Assembly (NCBI GenBank): GCA_021371965.1
Contig: JAJFVE010000193.1
Span: forward strand, 1 to 31,591
Direction: 5' to 3'
Source of the DNA: Planctomycetaceae bacterium
GTDB lineage: Bacteria > Planctomycetota > Phycisphaerae > SM23-33
Length of the DNA: 31,591 nt
A program made the translations under genes and the position numbers. Of the stretch, positions 15,217 to 23,819 are shown one piece after another. The notes under the pieces were generated by a model, which did no database searches, had not been told where the DNA came from, and saw nothing but the letters and a program-made list of their open reading frames with translations. The first letter of the stretch is position 1; every line of letters begins with the position of its first letter.

Positions 15217-16884
15217 ATGGATATTCAGGCCAAGAACTCGTTGCGCGATATGCTCCGGCTGGCGTATCGGCGCAAACTTCTATTTCTCCTGGCCGCCGCC
15301 ACCGTCGCCACGCTCGTGCTCGTCGGAGCGCACATGGTGCCGCTGAAGTACACGGGCAAGGCCGTCTTCGAGTTCGGCCTCGAGGCCGCCGCCGAGGATA
15401 TTTCCAAGACCAGCGCCGACTCGTTCGATGCCGTCAAGGAGCGCCTCGCGCACGATATCGCCGGCTATCAGGCGATGGAGCAGGCCGTGGTCGAGGCGGG
15501 ACTGACCAAGGGCTTTCCCCGGGACGATTCGGGCGCCTTGACGTACGAGGGGCTGTTGGCCACGCAGGGGCTTGTCGGCGAGAGCATGAAGAACACCGAG
15601 GTGGTGTGGGAGGCCCGCTCCAAACAGGAAGACCTCGTCTCTGTCAGCTTCACGCACCAGGACCCCAAGGTGGCCGAGGTGCTCACCAACATCCTGGTCA
15701 AGAATTACATCAACCAGACCTACGATAAGATCCGCTCGGGGCTCAAGCGGCAGTTCGACTTCCTGGTCACCAAGGTCGAAGACTGCGACAAGCTGCTTGA
15801 GGCCGCTCAACGCGATAAGATCCGCTTCGAGACCGAACACGCCGGAATGCTTCCGGACAATCCCGCCGCCTTCCAGGACAAGATCGACCGCTCCCGCGTG
15901 GAACTGGCCGAGTTGCAGCGGCGATACGAGGCCGCCCGCCTGCGACTGGTGCGGGTGAAGGCCCTTCGCCAGGAGTCCGCGACGCAGCCTTCCACGCAGA
16001 TCGCCCGCATGGTTCGTCAGCCCAATCCCGAACACCAGCGCGTGTCGGTGCAACTTCAGATGCTCCGCGACGAGTTGGACTCCAGCCTGATCCTGCGGCA
16101 CATGACGGAGGAACACCCTGTCGTCAAGTCGCTGCGGGTAAAGATTGGCCAGACGGAAAAGCGCCTGTCCGAAATTCCCCTGGACGTGATGAAGGAAGAA
16201 ATCGGCGGCGGCCCGCCGGTCAGCCTGATCGACCTGACGATGGAATCTGCCACCGCACAGTCGGAGATGGACTCGCTGGGCAGCGAGATCAAACGGCTGA
16301 CCGAGCTGCAGAATGGATATGACAAGGCCTGGGCCAGCTTCGCCCCGGTCCGGCAGGACTACATGGTCCTGGTCAAGGTCTTCACCGACCGTCAGGACGA
16401 GGCCAAGCAGTGGCGCGGGAGGCTCGAAAGCGTGCAGGTGGCCCTGGCGGCGGCCGTCGATAACCGTCTGACGCGGCTGAAGGCGATTCAACCGGCGCAC
16501 CAGCAGTTTATTCCATCATCGCCGTCGCTGCTGGTGGTGATGGTTCTGGCCATCGGCGGGGCGCTGGCGTGCGGGGCCGGCGTGGTGTGGGCGGCGCAGG
16601 CGCTGGACCGGAGCATCAGCACGCCTGAGGAGGCGCAGGAGGCCTTCGGTCTGCCTGTCTGCGGCGTGATCGGCGAGATCATCAGCCCGCATCAGAGGTC
16701 CCGCCTCCTTGCCCGGCGATGGCTGGTGACGCCGGCCGTGGCGCTGGTGCTTGTGGCGGTGCTGGGGGCTGCCACCATCAGCATGGTCTTCCGCTTGCGT
16801 TTTCCGAGGCAATACAACCAGGTCTGGACACAGGCGACGACCGTGCTGATGCTGGGAGAGTGTCCGCCACCGATGCGTCTTTGA
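15217..16884 (+). CDS. Wzz/GumC-like chain-length determinant (polysaccharide co-polymerase)
   Basis: This 555-residue inner-membrane protein controls polymer length and links polymerase to exporter. It begins with a Wzz domain and a membrane segment at about 20-40, has a long periplasmic part rich in heptad-like Glu/Lys/Leu/Arg sequence (coiled coil at about 170-270 and 330-410), a second membrane segment at about 432-458 and a third at about 503-526. There is no Walker motif, so the kinase is a separate protein (17774-18766). The layout is like the chain-length family seen in exosortase EPS loci (TIGR03007-like, from memory). GAGGAA lies seven bases before the ATG, 17 bases after the Wza-like stop. 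Confidence 0.9.
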   Translation: MDIQAKNSLRDMLRLAYRRKLLFLLAAATVATLVLVGAHMVPLKYTGKAVFEFGLEAAAEDISKTSADSFDAVKERLAHDIAGYQAMEQAVVEAGLTKGFPRDDSGALTYEGLLATQGLVGESMKNTEVVWEARSKQEDLVSVSFTHQDPKVAEVLTNILVKNYINQTYDKIRSGLKRQFDFLVTKVEDCDKLLEAAQRDKIRFETEHAGMLPDNPAAFQDKIDRSRVELAELQRRYEAARLRLVRVKALRQESATQPSTQIARMVRQPNPEHQRVSVQLQMLRDELDSSLILRHMTEEHPVVKSLRVKIGQTEKRLSEIPLDVMKEEIGGGPPVSLIDLTMESATAQSEMDSLGSEIKRLTELQNGYDKAWASFAPVRQDYMVLVKVFTDRQDEAKQWRGRLESVQVALAAAVDNRLTRLKAIQPAHQQFIPSSPSLLVVMVLAIGGALACGAGVVWAAQALDRSISTPEEAQEAFGLPVCGVIGEIISPHQRSRLLARRWLVTPAVALVLVAVLGAATISMVFRLRFPRQYNQVWTQATTVLMLGECPPPMRL

Positions 16885-16892
16885 GGGCGTTT

Positions 16893-17774
16893 ATGTACCT
16901 GGAATTTTACAACCTGCGAGAGTATCCCTTCTCTATCGGCTGCGATGAGCGCTTCTACTACCAGAGCAGCGTCCACGCCGAAGCGCTGGCCAACATGCTC
17001 TACACCTTCCAGCAGCGCAAAGGCATGGTCCTGATTTCCGGCGAAGTCGGCGCCGGCAAGACCTTCGTCGGACACATGCTGATCTCGCACCTGGGCCCCA
17101 GTTGCGAAGCGGTCATGCTCCGCCACCCGCCCCAGTCCGGAAAGCAGCTCTTTCGCGCGGTAGCGGCCGCGGTGGGCATCCGCCCGGCCCATGAGGTCGA
17201 TAAGCTGGACCTGGTTGACGAACTGCACGAACACCTGATGCGGATGTTCCAGCGCGGCCGTCTTGTCGCCCTGATCATCGACGAGTGCCAGGACCTCAGC
17301 GCCAACGCCCTGGAAGAAATTCGCCTGCTGTGGAACTGGGAAGAAAACGGACAGCGGCTGATGCAGATACTGTTGATCGGCCAGCCCGAACTCCGCGAGC
17401 GCCTGCTCGAGCCCAAGTGGGAGTCGCTCCGCCAGCGCATCGTGCTGAGCTATCACCTTGACCATCTTTCTGCCGCCGATACGCAGGACTACATCCATCA
17501 TCGCCTGAAAATCGCCGGCGGCGAGAGCAAGAGCCTGGCGGAGTTTACGCCCCAGGCCTTGGCGCAGATCTATGGCGCAACTAACGGAATTCCGCGCTTG
17601 ATCAACGTGCTGTGCGACAACGCGCTGCTGGTAAGTTTCGCCCGCGGAAAGCACCAGGTGGACCATCTGGTCATTTCCGAAGTGCTGCGAGACATGACCT
17701 GCTGGGGACTGCACACCGTTGCCGGCGACCTGGAACCGCTGGTGCAGGCCAACACTCGTTCGGGAGGTGTCTGA
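16893..17774 (+). CDS. ExeA/GspA-like AAA ATPase of exosortase-type EPS loci
   Basis: This 293-residue P-loop ATPase starts MYLEFYNLREYPFSI, a typical opening of the ExeA-like family found in PEP-CTERM exopolysaccharide loci (TIGR03015-like). Walker A is GEVGAGKT (50-57), Walker B ALIIDECQDL (D130, E131), and a sensor/arginine region follows (QPELRERL, RQRIVLSYHL), with NGIPRLINVLCDNAL near the end. Its role is not firmly known; it may energise assembly of the export apparatus. I chose ATG 16893, with GAGG overlapping the end of the previous gene; the frame is open upstream but lies over the co-polymerase. The stop overlaps the next start (TGATG). Confidence 0.93.
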   Translation: MYLEFYNLREYPFSIGCDERFYYQSSVHAEALANMLYTFQQRKGMVLISGEVGAGKTFVGHMLISHLGPSCEAVMLRHPPQSGKQLFRAVAAAVGIRPAHEVDKLDLVDELHEHLMRMFQRGRLVALIIDECQDLSANALEEIRLLWNWEENGQRLMQILLIGQPELRERLLEPKWESLRQRIVLSYHLDHLSAADTQDYIHHRLKIAGGESKSLAEFTPQALAQIYGATNGIPRLINVLCDNALLVSFARGKHQVDHLVISEVLRDMTCWGLHTVAGDLEPLVQANTRSGGV

Positions 17775-18766
17775 TGGGTAACGTCTTTGACGCCATGAAG
17801 CGCGCCGCGGCCACGGAAAAGCCCGCCCCGGCCCCCGCGCCGCGGATAGAGCCGCTCCCACGCGCGTTCGCCGAGGCACAGGCCGATCCAGGCCCCGCGG
17901 CCCAGGCGCCGGACCTGCCGGCACTAGAGGTTTTCGACGCGCAGGAGACCGTCGAGGCAGCCGCACAACAGCAGAGGCGGCCCCAAGAGCCCCAGCCGCA
18001 CCCGCACGAGCCGGTCCTGGCGTCGATTCTCGAAAGCAATCCCGTCAAGCCGGTCAAGCCCCACCGAAAAATCGCTCCGGTCATCAGCGAAAGCGATGTC
18101 CGCTACTCGACGAATCTGGTGGCCTGGCACGAGCGCACGGGGCAGGTGGCCGAACAGTACCGCGCCCTGCGCACGCAACTGATCGCGCACTTCAAGGACA
18201 AGCCCTTTGCCGCCATCGTGACCTCGGCGCAAAGCGGCGAGGGCAAGACCATCACGTGCCTGAACCTGGCGTTGAGCCTGGCCGGCCTCAAGGATTCGCG
18301 CACGGTAGTCGTCGACTGTGACTTCCGCCGCAGCACCGTAGGGGCCATGCTGCACGATTCCTCCAGCAAGGGCCTGGCGGACGTGCTGCGCGGGCAGGCG
18401 AGCATCAACGAGGTGATGCGCCCGACGCCCTATCCCAATTTTTCAGTGGTGCTCGCGGGCCGTTCATCGCAGGAGGAGGCGCCGGAGCTGATGGCCCGGG
18501 GCGAACTGGACGACGTGGTGCGCCATATGCAAAAGAACTTCGACTACGTTCTGTTCGACACCCCGCCGATCAACGCCCTGGCGGATGCGGGGATGATCGG
18601 CCGGCTCACTGGCGAGGCCCTGCTGGTGGTTCGCATGAACAAGACGCAACGCGAGGCGGTTCAGGCGGCCCTGCATCGCCTCGAGCCCCTTCGCGTGCGC
18701 GTGGCGGGGCTGGTGCTGGTGGGGCAGAAGTACCTTGTTCCGCATTATCTTTACGACCAGGCATAA
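17774..18766 (+). CDS. CpsD/CapB-like bacterial tyrosine kinase or ParA-like ATPase of EPS synthesis
   Basis: This 330-residue protein has a Pro/Ala/Gln-rich N-terminal tail (about 1-100) followed by a BY-kinase domain: Walker A SAQSGEGKT (151-159), Walker A' VVVDCDFRR (178-186) and Walker B YVLFDTPP (258-265). BY-kinases pair with Wzz/GumC proteins and drive polymerisation by cycling phosphorylation. The usual C-terminal tyrosine cluster is reduced to three tyrosines in KYLVPHYLYDQA (Y320, Y325, Y327), as in many CpsD-like proteins of exosortase loci. The start overlaps the previous stop by one base and has GGGAGG six bases upstream. The long disordered tail may tether it to the membrane complex. 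Confidence 0.92.
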   Translation: MGNVFDAMKRAAATEKPAPAPAPRIEPLPRAFAEAQADPGPAAQAPDLPALEVFDAQETVEAAAQQQRRPQEPQPHPHEPVLASILESNPVKPVKPHRKIAPVISESDVRYSTNLVAWHERTGQVAEQYRALRTQLIAHFKDKPFAAIVTSAQSGEGKTITCLNLALSLAGLKDSRTVVVDCDFRRSTVGAMLHDSSSKGLADVLRGQASINEVMRPTPYPNFSVVLAGRSSQEEAPELMARGELDDVVRHMQKNFDYVLFDTPPINALADAGMIGRLTGEALLVVRMNKTQREAVQAALHRLEPLRVRVAGLVLVGQKYLVPHYLYDQA

Positions 18767-18788
18767 CGTCGGAGGCTGGGGGGGACAC

Positions 18789-19847
18789 ATGACATTGGCG
18801 ATGGGGCAAAGGTTCGATGTCCGCGACTGCGGCGTCGAAGACAGCAGTGCGTGGGAAGCTTACGTGCGCAGCCACCAGGGGGGAACCCTTTTTCACCTGC
18901 CCCAGTGGAGCCGCGCGGTCGTCCGCGCGTACGGTCACCGCCCATATCATCTGGCCGCATGGGACGGCCCACGCATCGTCGGCCTGTTGCCGATGTTCCT
19001 GGTCAAGAGCCTGTTCGTGGGGCGCGTGTTGATCTCGATTCCCTACGCCACCTATGGCGGCATCCTTGCCGACTCGCAGCCGATATCGCAGGCCTTGCTG
19101 GAGGCGGCCCAGGAACTCCATCGCCGCCTGTCGACGCGGTACATCGAGCTGCGCCACCGCGATAGCAGCGGCCTGGACCTGCCGGTGACCGATCGCTATG
19201 ACACGTTCCGCAAGGAACTGGCCTCGACGTCTGAGGGCATCATGGCGCAGTTGCCCCAAAAGGCCCGCACCGCCGCCCGCAAAGGTTTCAAGCTGCTGGG
19301 CGAGGACTGCGTGTCCATCGGGCCAAACAATCTCGACACGGTCTATGACATCTATTCGCGACGGTTGCGGCAACTGGGCTCGCCCAGCTATCGGCGGGCG
19401 TTCTTTCACGCCCTGCAGGAGGAATTCGGCGACGACTGCGCATGCGTCCTCGTGCGCGGCCAGGGGGAAGTGTTGGCGGGGTTGATGGGGTTCTTCTTCC
19501 GGGACGAGTTCACCTCGTATTTCGCTGGCAATGTCCCGCACGCCTTCACCGCCTGCGCCACCGGGGCGATGTACCTGCGGACCATGCAATACGTCGTGGA
19601 TCGAGGCGGGCGAATCTTCGATCTCAATCGGAGCCGGCGCGACAACTCCGGCCCGTACCAGTGGAAACGCCATCAAGGGTTTGAACCCGAGCCGCTGCAC
19701 TACCAGACATACAACGCCGGCGGCGGCGAGCTGCCCAACCTCACGCCCAGCAACCGGAAGTTTCTCCTGGCGTCGAGAGCCTGGAGACGAATGCCGCTTT
19801 GGTTCACACGCGCCGTGGGGGGGCGCGTGACCAAATGGATCCCGTGA
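18789..19847 (+). CDS. FemAB-like GNAT acyltransferase of EPS locus
   Basis: This 352-residue protein resembles the FemAB-related acyltransferases of exosortase loci (TIGR03019-like): an N-terminal part with FHLPQWSRAVVRAYGH and LLPMFLVKSLFVGRVLISIP, a central GNAT-like half (LPQKARTAARKGFKLL, then VLAGLMGFFFRDEFTSYFAG), and the closing FDLNRSRRDNSGPYQWKRHQ with a GF. Relatives use aminoacyl- or acyl-donors to modify a glycan or its precursor. The ATG at 18789 follows a G-rich ribosome site (GGGGGGGACAC); the earlier in-frame ATG overlaps the kinase gene and is less likely. It is cytoplasmic with no signal peptide. Substrate is unknown. Confidence 0.88.
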   Translation: MTLAMGQRFDVRDCGVEDSSAWEAYVRSHQGGTLFHLPQWSRAVVRAYGHRPYHLAAWDGPRIVGLLPMFLVKSLFVGRVLISIPYATYGGILADSQPISQALLEAAQELHRRLSTRYIELRHRDSSGLDLPVTDRYDTFRKELASTSEGIMAQLPQKARTAARKGFKLLGEDCVSIGPNNLDTVYDIYSRRLRQLGSPSYRRAFFHALQEEFGDDCACVLVRGQGEVLAGLMGFFFRDEFTSYFAGNVPHAFTACATGAMYLRTMQYVVDRGGRIFDLNRSRRDNSGPYQWKRHQGFEPEPLHYQTYNAGGGELPNLTPSNRKFLLASRAWRRMPLWFTRAVGGRVTKWIP

Positions 19848-19887
19848 TGTTGCCGCGGCGTCATGACAGGGGATTGATGACTTACGA

Positions 19888-22260
19888 ATGGCCGATATGA
19901 AACAGCTTCTGTATATCTCTCATTGTCTTCCCTATCCGCCCGACAAGGGCGAACGGGTGAGGGCCTACCACGAACTGCTCGCTTTGAGCGGCGAGTTCGA
20001 GATCACGTTGCTGTGCCTCTCCCGCGGCAGCCCAAAGGACGCCGCCGCCGCACTGCAACATCTCCAGCCGCTGTGCGCGCGGACCGTAATGGCGCCAGCG
20101 GGCGGGGTTCGGGGGTTGCTCCGCGGGGCGCTGGGCTTGCTGGCGGGGCGGTCCGTCAGCGAAGGCTACTTTGCAGCTTCGGGCCTTGAGGACCTGATCG
20201 CGAGCCTGGCGCCTCGCGGCGGCTTTGACCTGGTGGTGGGATATTGCTCGGCGACTCTGCCGCTGGTGCTCGCTGCTCCGGCGGCCGCGCGGATCATGGA
20301 TATTGTCGACGTTGACAGCCTCAAATGGGCCGCCTACGCGCGTCAATCGCACTGGCCTCTGAGCGGCCTGTATGCCCGCGAAGCGGCGGCCGTGCGCTCG
20401 CTCGAAGCGCGGGCTGCGGCGCGATGTCAGGCCGTCTTCTATGTCAGTGCGTCCGAGGCGCAGGCCGCCTCGGCGGGGGAGACGGTACGTGCGGCTCCCA
20501 ATGGGGTAGATTCCGATTACTTCGATTTGCGCCACGGCGCCTCGCTGTCGGCCCAGGCGGCGGTCTTCCTAGGCTCGATGGACTACCGGCCCAATATCGA
20601 GGCGGTGTGCTGGTACGCCGAGCACGTGCACGCCCCGCTGCGACAGCGGTTGGGGGAACTGGAGTTCTGGATCGTCGGCCGCCGGCCCGCCGGGACCGTT
20701 CGGCGTCTCGAAAGGCTGGGCGGCGTTCACGTGACCGGCACGGTAAGCGACGTGAGACCCTACGTCGCGCGCGCCCGACTGGCAGTTGCGCCGCTGATGA
20801 TCGCGCGGGGCGTGCAGAACAAAGTGCTCGAAGCCCTGGCGATGCAGCGCCCCGTCGTCGCCTCGCCGGCGGCGATAGAGGGTCTGGACTTGCAGGATTG
20901 CCCTGCCGTGATCTCGGCCCAGGACGCTCCGCAATGGATCGAGACCGTCGAGTCGCTCGTGGGCGACCCTCAGCGCTGTGGTTGCCTCGGGCGTCAGGGC
21001 CGCCGTAGCGTGCTGGAGCGATATTCCTGGCATGACTGTCTTGAGCCGCTGGTGAAGACGTGCCGTGAGTTGACCGCATCGCGGCCGGCGGCCGCGATCC
21101 GCGGACGCACCATCCTGTGCTTTGCCAGCGGTTATGACGCCCCGCCCACGAGCAAACATCACGTGATGCACGAACTCGCTCGCCACAACACGGTGCTGTG
21201 GGTCTGCTACCACGGATCTCGAACGCCGACTATGGCCGCTCACGATCTGAAATACCTGGCCGCACGGTTGCGAAATGTCTTTGCGGGTATGCGGACGGTA
21301 CGGGAGAACCTCCATGTGTTGACGCCGCTGGTGGTGCCGCTGCCGGGCTCGGCCGCAGCCAAAGCCCTCAACCGCCGGCTCCTGAAGTGGCAGATCGCCC
21401 GGGCGCTGGCGCGCCTGCAGCGCGGACCGCTGCAGATATGGTCGTTCTGTCCCGACGTGGCGTACCTGGTGGAAGGCTTCGACGCCGAGCGCGTGTTGTA
21501 CTATTGCGTCGACGACTTCGCCTCCTTCAGCGGCTACGACAGCCGCCTCATGCTCTCGCAGGAAGCCGCCCTGTGCCGTCGGGCCAACCTGGTCGTCACG
21601 ACTTCGCAGTCGCTCTATGAGGCCAAGAAGGCCCTTGCCCGCGATACGGTCCTGGTCCCTCACGGGGTGGACTGGGACCATTTTGCCCGTGCCCTGAGCG
21701 AATCGACCGCCGCGGCGCCGGCCGACATCGACGTGATCCCGCGCCCGCGCGTCGGGTTCTTCGGTCTCATCCGCGACTGGGTGGACCTGGACCTCATCGC
21801 CGCCGTCGCGAGGCGCCGTCAACAGTGGCACTTTGTATTCCTGGGCGATTCGGCCGTCGACTTGACGCCCCTGCGGACGCTGCCCAACGTGCACTTCCTT
21901 GGGCCGCGGCCGTATGGATCGCTTCCGGACTACTGCCGGGCGATGGATGCGGCCATGGTGCCTTTCAAGCTCAATGCCCTGACGGCGGCGGTGAATCCGA
22001 TCAAGCTGCGAGAGTATCTTTCGGCGGGCCTGGGGGTAGTCTCGACGCCGCTGCCGGAAGTGCAGGCGCTGGGCGACCTGGTGGAGATTGCCTCGGGCCC
22101 CGAGGCGTTCGAGGCGGCGGTCGGCCGCCTGCTTGCCGCCGACCGTAGGCAGCGCGTGCGGCGGTCGCAGAGTATGTCCGACCAGACCTGGCGACAGAAA
22201 GTGCAGGAGATTTCCCGGCGGCTCATGAGCGGCGATGTGTCGCTTGAAGGTGGTGCATGA
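19888..22260 (+). CDS. Fused double glycosyltransferase (GT4-type, two domains)
   Basis: This 790-residue protein is two glycosyltransferases in one frame. Residues 1 to about 395 match the sugar transferase typical of exosortase EPS loci (TIGR03087-like): YISHCLPYPPDKGERVRAYH at the N-terminus, APNGVDSDYF, VFLGSMDYRPNIEA and a donor-site region VQNKVLEALAMQRPVVAS. From about 403 a second GT-B unit begins (ILCFASGYDAPPTSKHH), with YYCVDDFASFSGYD, VPHGVDWDHF, VGFFGLIRDWVDLDL and NPIKLREYLSAGLGVVST. The second half resembles TuaH/WbpX-type transferases. Fusion would allow two successive sugar additions. No strong ribosome site precedes the ATG at 19888; 19897 is an in-frame alternative. The stop overlaps the flippase start (ATGA). 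Confidence 0.9.
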   Translation: MADMKQLLYISHCLPYPPDKGERVRAYHELLALSGEFEITLLCLSRGSPKDAAAALQHLQPLCARTVMAPAGGVRGLLRGALGLLAGRSVSEGYFAASGLEDLIASLAPRGGFDLVVGYCSATLPLVLAAPAAARIMDIVDVDSLKWAAYARQSHWPLSGLYAREAAAVRSLEARAAARCQAVFYVSASEAQAASAGETVRAAPNGVDSDYFDLRHGASLSAQAAVFLGSMDYRPNIEAVCWYAEHVHAPLRQRLGELEFWIVGRRPAGTVRRLERLGGVHVTGTVSDVRPYVARARLAVAPLMIARGVQNKVLEALAMQRPVVASPAAIEGLDLQDCPAVISAQDAPQWIETVESLVGDPQRCGCLGRQGRRSVLERYSWHDCLEPLVKTCRELTASRPAAAIRGRTILCFASGYDAPPTSKHHVMHELARHNTVLWVCYHGSRTPTMAAHDLKYLAARLRNVFAGMRTVRENLHVLTPLVVPLPGSAAAKALNRRLLKWQIARALARLQRGPLQIWSFCPDVAYLVEGFDAERVLYYCVDDFASFSGYDSRLMLSQEAALCRRANLVVTTSQSLYEAKKALARDTVLVPHGVDWDHFARALSESTAAAPADIDVIPRPRVGFFGLIRDWVDLDLIAAVARRRQQWHFVFLGDSAVDLTPLRTLPNVHFLGPRPYGSLPDYCRAMDAAMVPFKLNALTAAVNPIKLREYLSAGLGVVSTPLPEVQALGDLVEIASGPEAFEAAVGRLLAADRRQRVRRSQSMSDQTWRQKVQEISRRLMSGDVSLEGGA

Positions 22261-23819
22261 GTAAATCACGCCTTTATATGCGCAATGCCATCGCGAATTG
22301 GCTGGGCTACGCGGCCAACATCGTGGTGATGCTGCTCTTGTCGCGGCTGGTGGTGCACAGTCTGGGCAAGACCGGCTACGGCGTCTGGTCGCTGCTGATG
22401 ACGCTGACGGGCTACCTTGGCCTGGCGGAGATGGGCGTCCGCGTCAGCACGGGGCGCTACGTCAACTATTACATCGGGCGCGGCGAACAGGACAAGGTCA
22501 ACAAGGTTGTCAGCACGTCGATGGTGTTCTGCACGCTCATCAGCCTGGTGGTATTTGCGGCTGCGGTCATCATCGGGACGTTCTTTCACCAATGGTTCCC
22601 CAAGACGCCGGCGGACCTGGCCGACGAGGCGTCCATCGTGCTGATGATGACGGCATTGAACGTCTGGCTGGGGTTCATGGGGACGCTTTTCGGGCAGCTT
22701 CTGCGGGCGCGCAATCGATTCGACCTGCGAAGCCTGGTGATGGTGATCACGCTGCTGGTGCGCGCGGCGGGCACGTGGTTCGTTCTCAAACGTGGCGGGG
22801 GGCTGGTCGAACTGGCCGAGGTGCTGGTCCTCAGCAGCGGCGTCAGTTTCCTGCTGTTTGTGTTCTTTACGCGATGGAAGGGCGCCCCGGCGCGTATCGC
22901 GCTATCCCTGTGTGAGTGGCAAACGCTCAAGGAAACCTTCCGCTACGGCATCTGGGCCTTCATGCAGAATATCAGTACGCGGATCATCAACTGCACCGAT
23001 TTGGTGGTTATCGGCATCATGCTCAAGATCGAAGACGTCGCCGTGTACAGCGTGGCTCTGTCGCTGATCGAGTACGGCGGCGCCCTGGTGCAGCAGTTGT
23101 TCTCGGTGCTGGTTCCGGACGTCGAACAGGCCGCCGGACGCAATGACATTCCCGCCCTGGCCGGCTACATGCTCAACGGCACGCGCGTGACGTTGATGCT
23201 GGCCGTGCCGCTGCTAGTGGGCATGATGACTCTGGGCGACGATTTCATCCACATCTGGCTGGGACCGGGCTTTGAACGCAGCAGCGGCGTGCTGATTATC
23301 CTGGCCGCCAGCTCGCTGGGAACCATGCTCTACTGGTCGCCGGGCATGTGCCTCAACGCCCTGGGCCATGTGCGCGTCAACGCCGCCATCTCCGGCGCCG
23401 AGGCAGCGCTGAACCTCGTTCTGAGCGTGGCGTTCGTGGCGATCTTCAAGTGGGACATCTATGGAGTGGCGGCCGGCACGCTGGTGCCGGCGGTATGCTT
23501 CAGTTGCCTGGTCGTCACCCGCCTGAGCTGCAAAGAGCTTCACGTGCCCATCGGGCGCGTCATACTGGAACTGGTCCTTCCGACGCTGGTGACGGCGATG
23601 GTGTTCGGGGCAGTCTGCGTGGGCTGGCAGGCGCTGATGCCCATAACGTCGTGGGGCGCCTTCCTGCTCTCGGTGGCCGTGCTTGGGACGTTATACGTGC
23701 CCCTGGGCCTATACGCGTTCCTGCCCGCCGCGTTGCGAAGGTTGGCCTGGGCCCGCGCGGGGCGGGCTCTGGGGCGTGTCCCGCAAACGCTGCCGGCGAG
23801 AACGGAGGGGCGCGAATGA
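22257..23819 (+). CDS. Wzx-type polysaccharide flippase (MOP superfamily)
   Basis: This 520-residue integral membrane protein has about 12-14 hydrophobic segments spread along its length and the usual opening for the family (AIANWLGYAANIVVMLLLSRLVV, shown in part: NWLGYAANIVVMLLLSRL), with SLGKTGYGVWSLLMTLTGYL next. Such proteins flip undecaprenyl-linked repeat units across the inner membrane for polymerisation by Wzy. The start overlaps the previous stop by four bases, and its own stop overlaps the next start the same way, so expression is coupled to both neighbours. It is the only flippase in the window, which fits a Wzx/Wzy-dependent pathway rather than an ABC-transporter or synthase route. 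Confidence 0.92.
   Translation: MSKSRLYMRNAIANWLGYAANIVVMLLLSRLVVHSLGKTGYGVWSLLMTLTGYLGLAEMGVRVSTGRYVNYYIGRGEQDKVNKVVSTSMVFCTLISLVVFAAAVIIGTFFHQWFPKTPADLADEASIVLMMTALNVWLGFMGTLFGQLLRARNRFDLRSLVMVITLLVRAAGTWFVLKRGGGLVELAEVLVLSSGVSFLLFVFFTRWKGAPARIALSLCEWQTLKETFRYGIWAFMQNISTRIINCTDLVVIGIMLKIEDVAVYSVALSLIEYGGALVQQLFSVLVPDVEQAAGRNDIPALAGYMLNGTRVTLMLAVPLLVGMMTLGDDFIHIWLGPGFERSSGVLIILAASSLGTMLYWSPGMCLNALGHVRVNAAISGAEAALNLVLSVAFVAIFKWDIYGVAAGTLVPAVCFSCLVVTRLSCKELHVPIGRVILELVLPTLVTAMVFGAVCVGWQALMPITSWGAFLLSVAVLGTLYVPLGLYAFLPAALRRLAWARAGRALGRVPQTLPARTEGRE

Noticed and set aside
23348..23815. N-terminal extension of the glycosyltransferase over the flippase gene
   Set aside because: It overlaps conserved flippase sequence; ATG 23816 has a strong ribosome site and the GT-B domain starts there.
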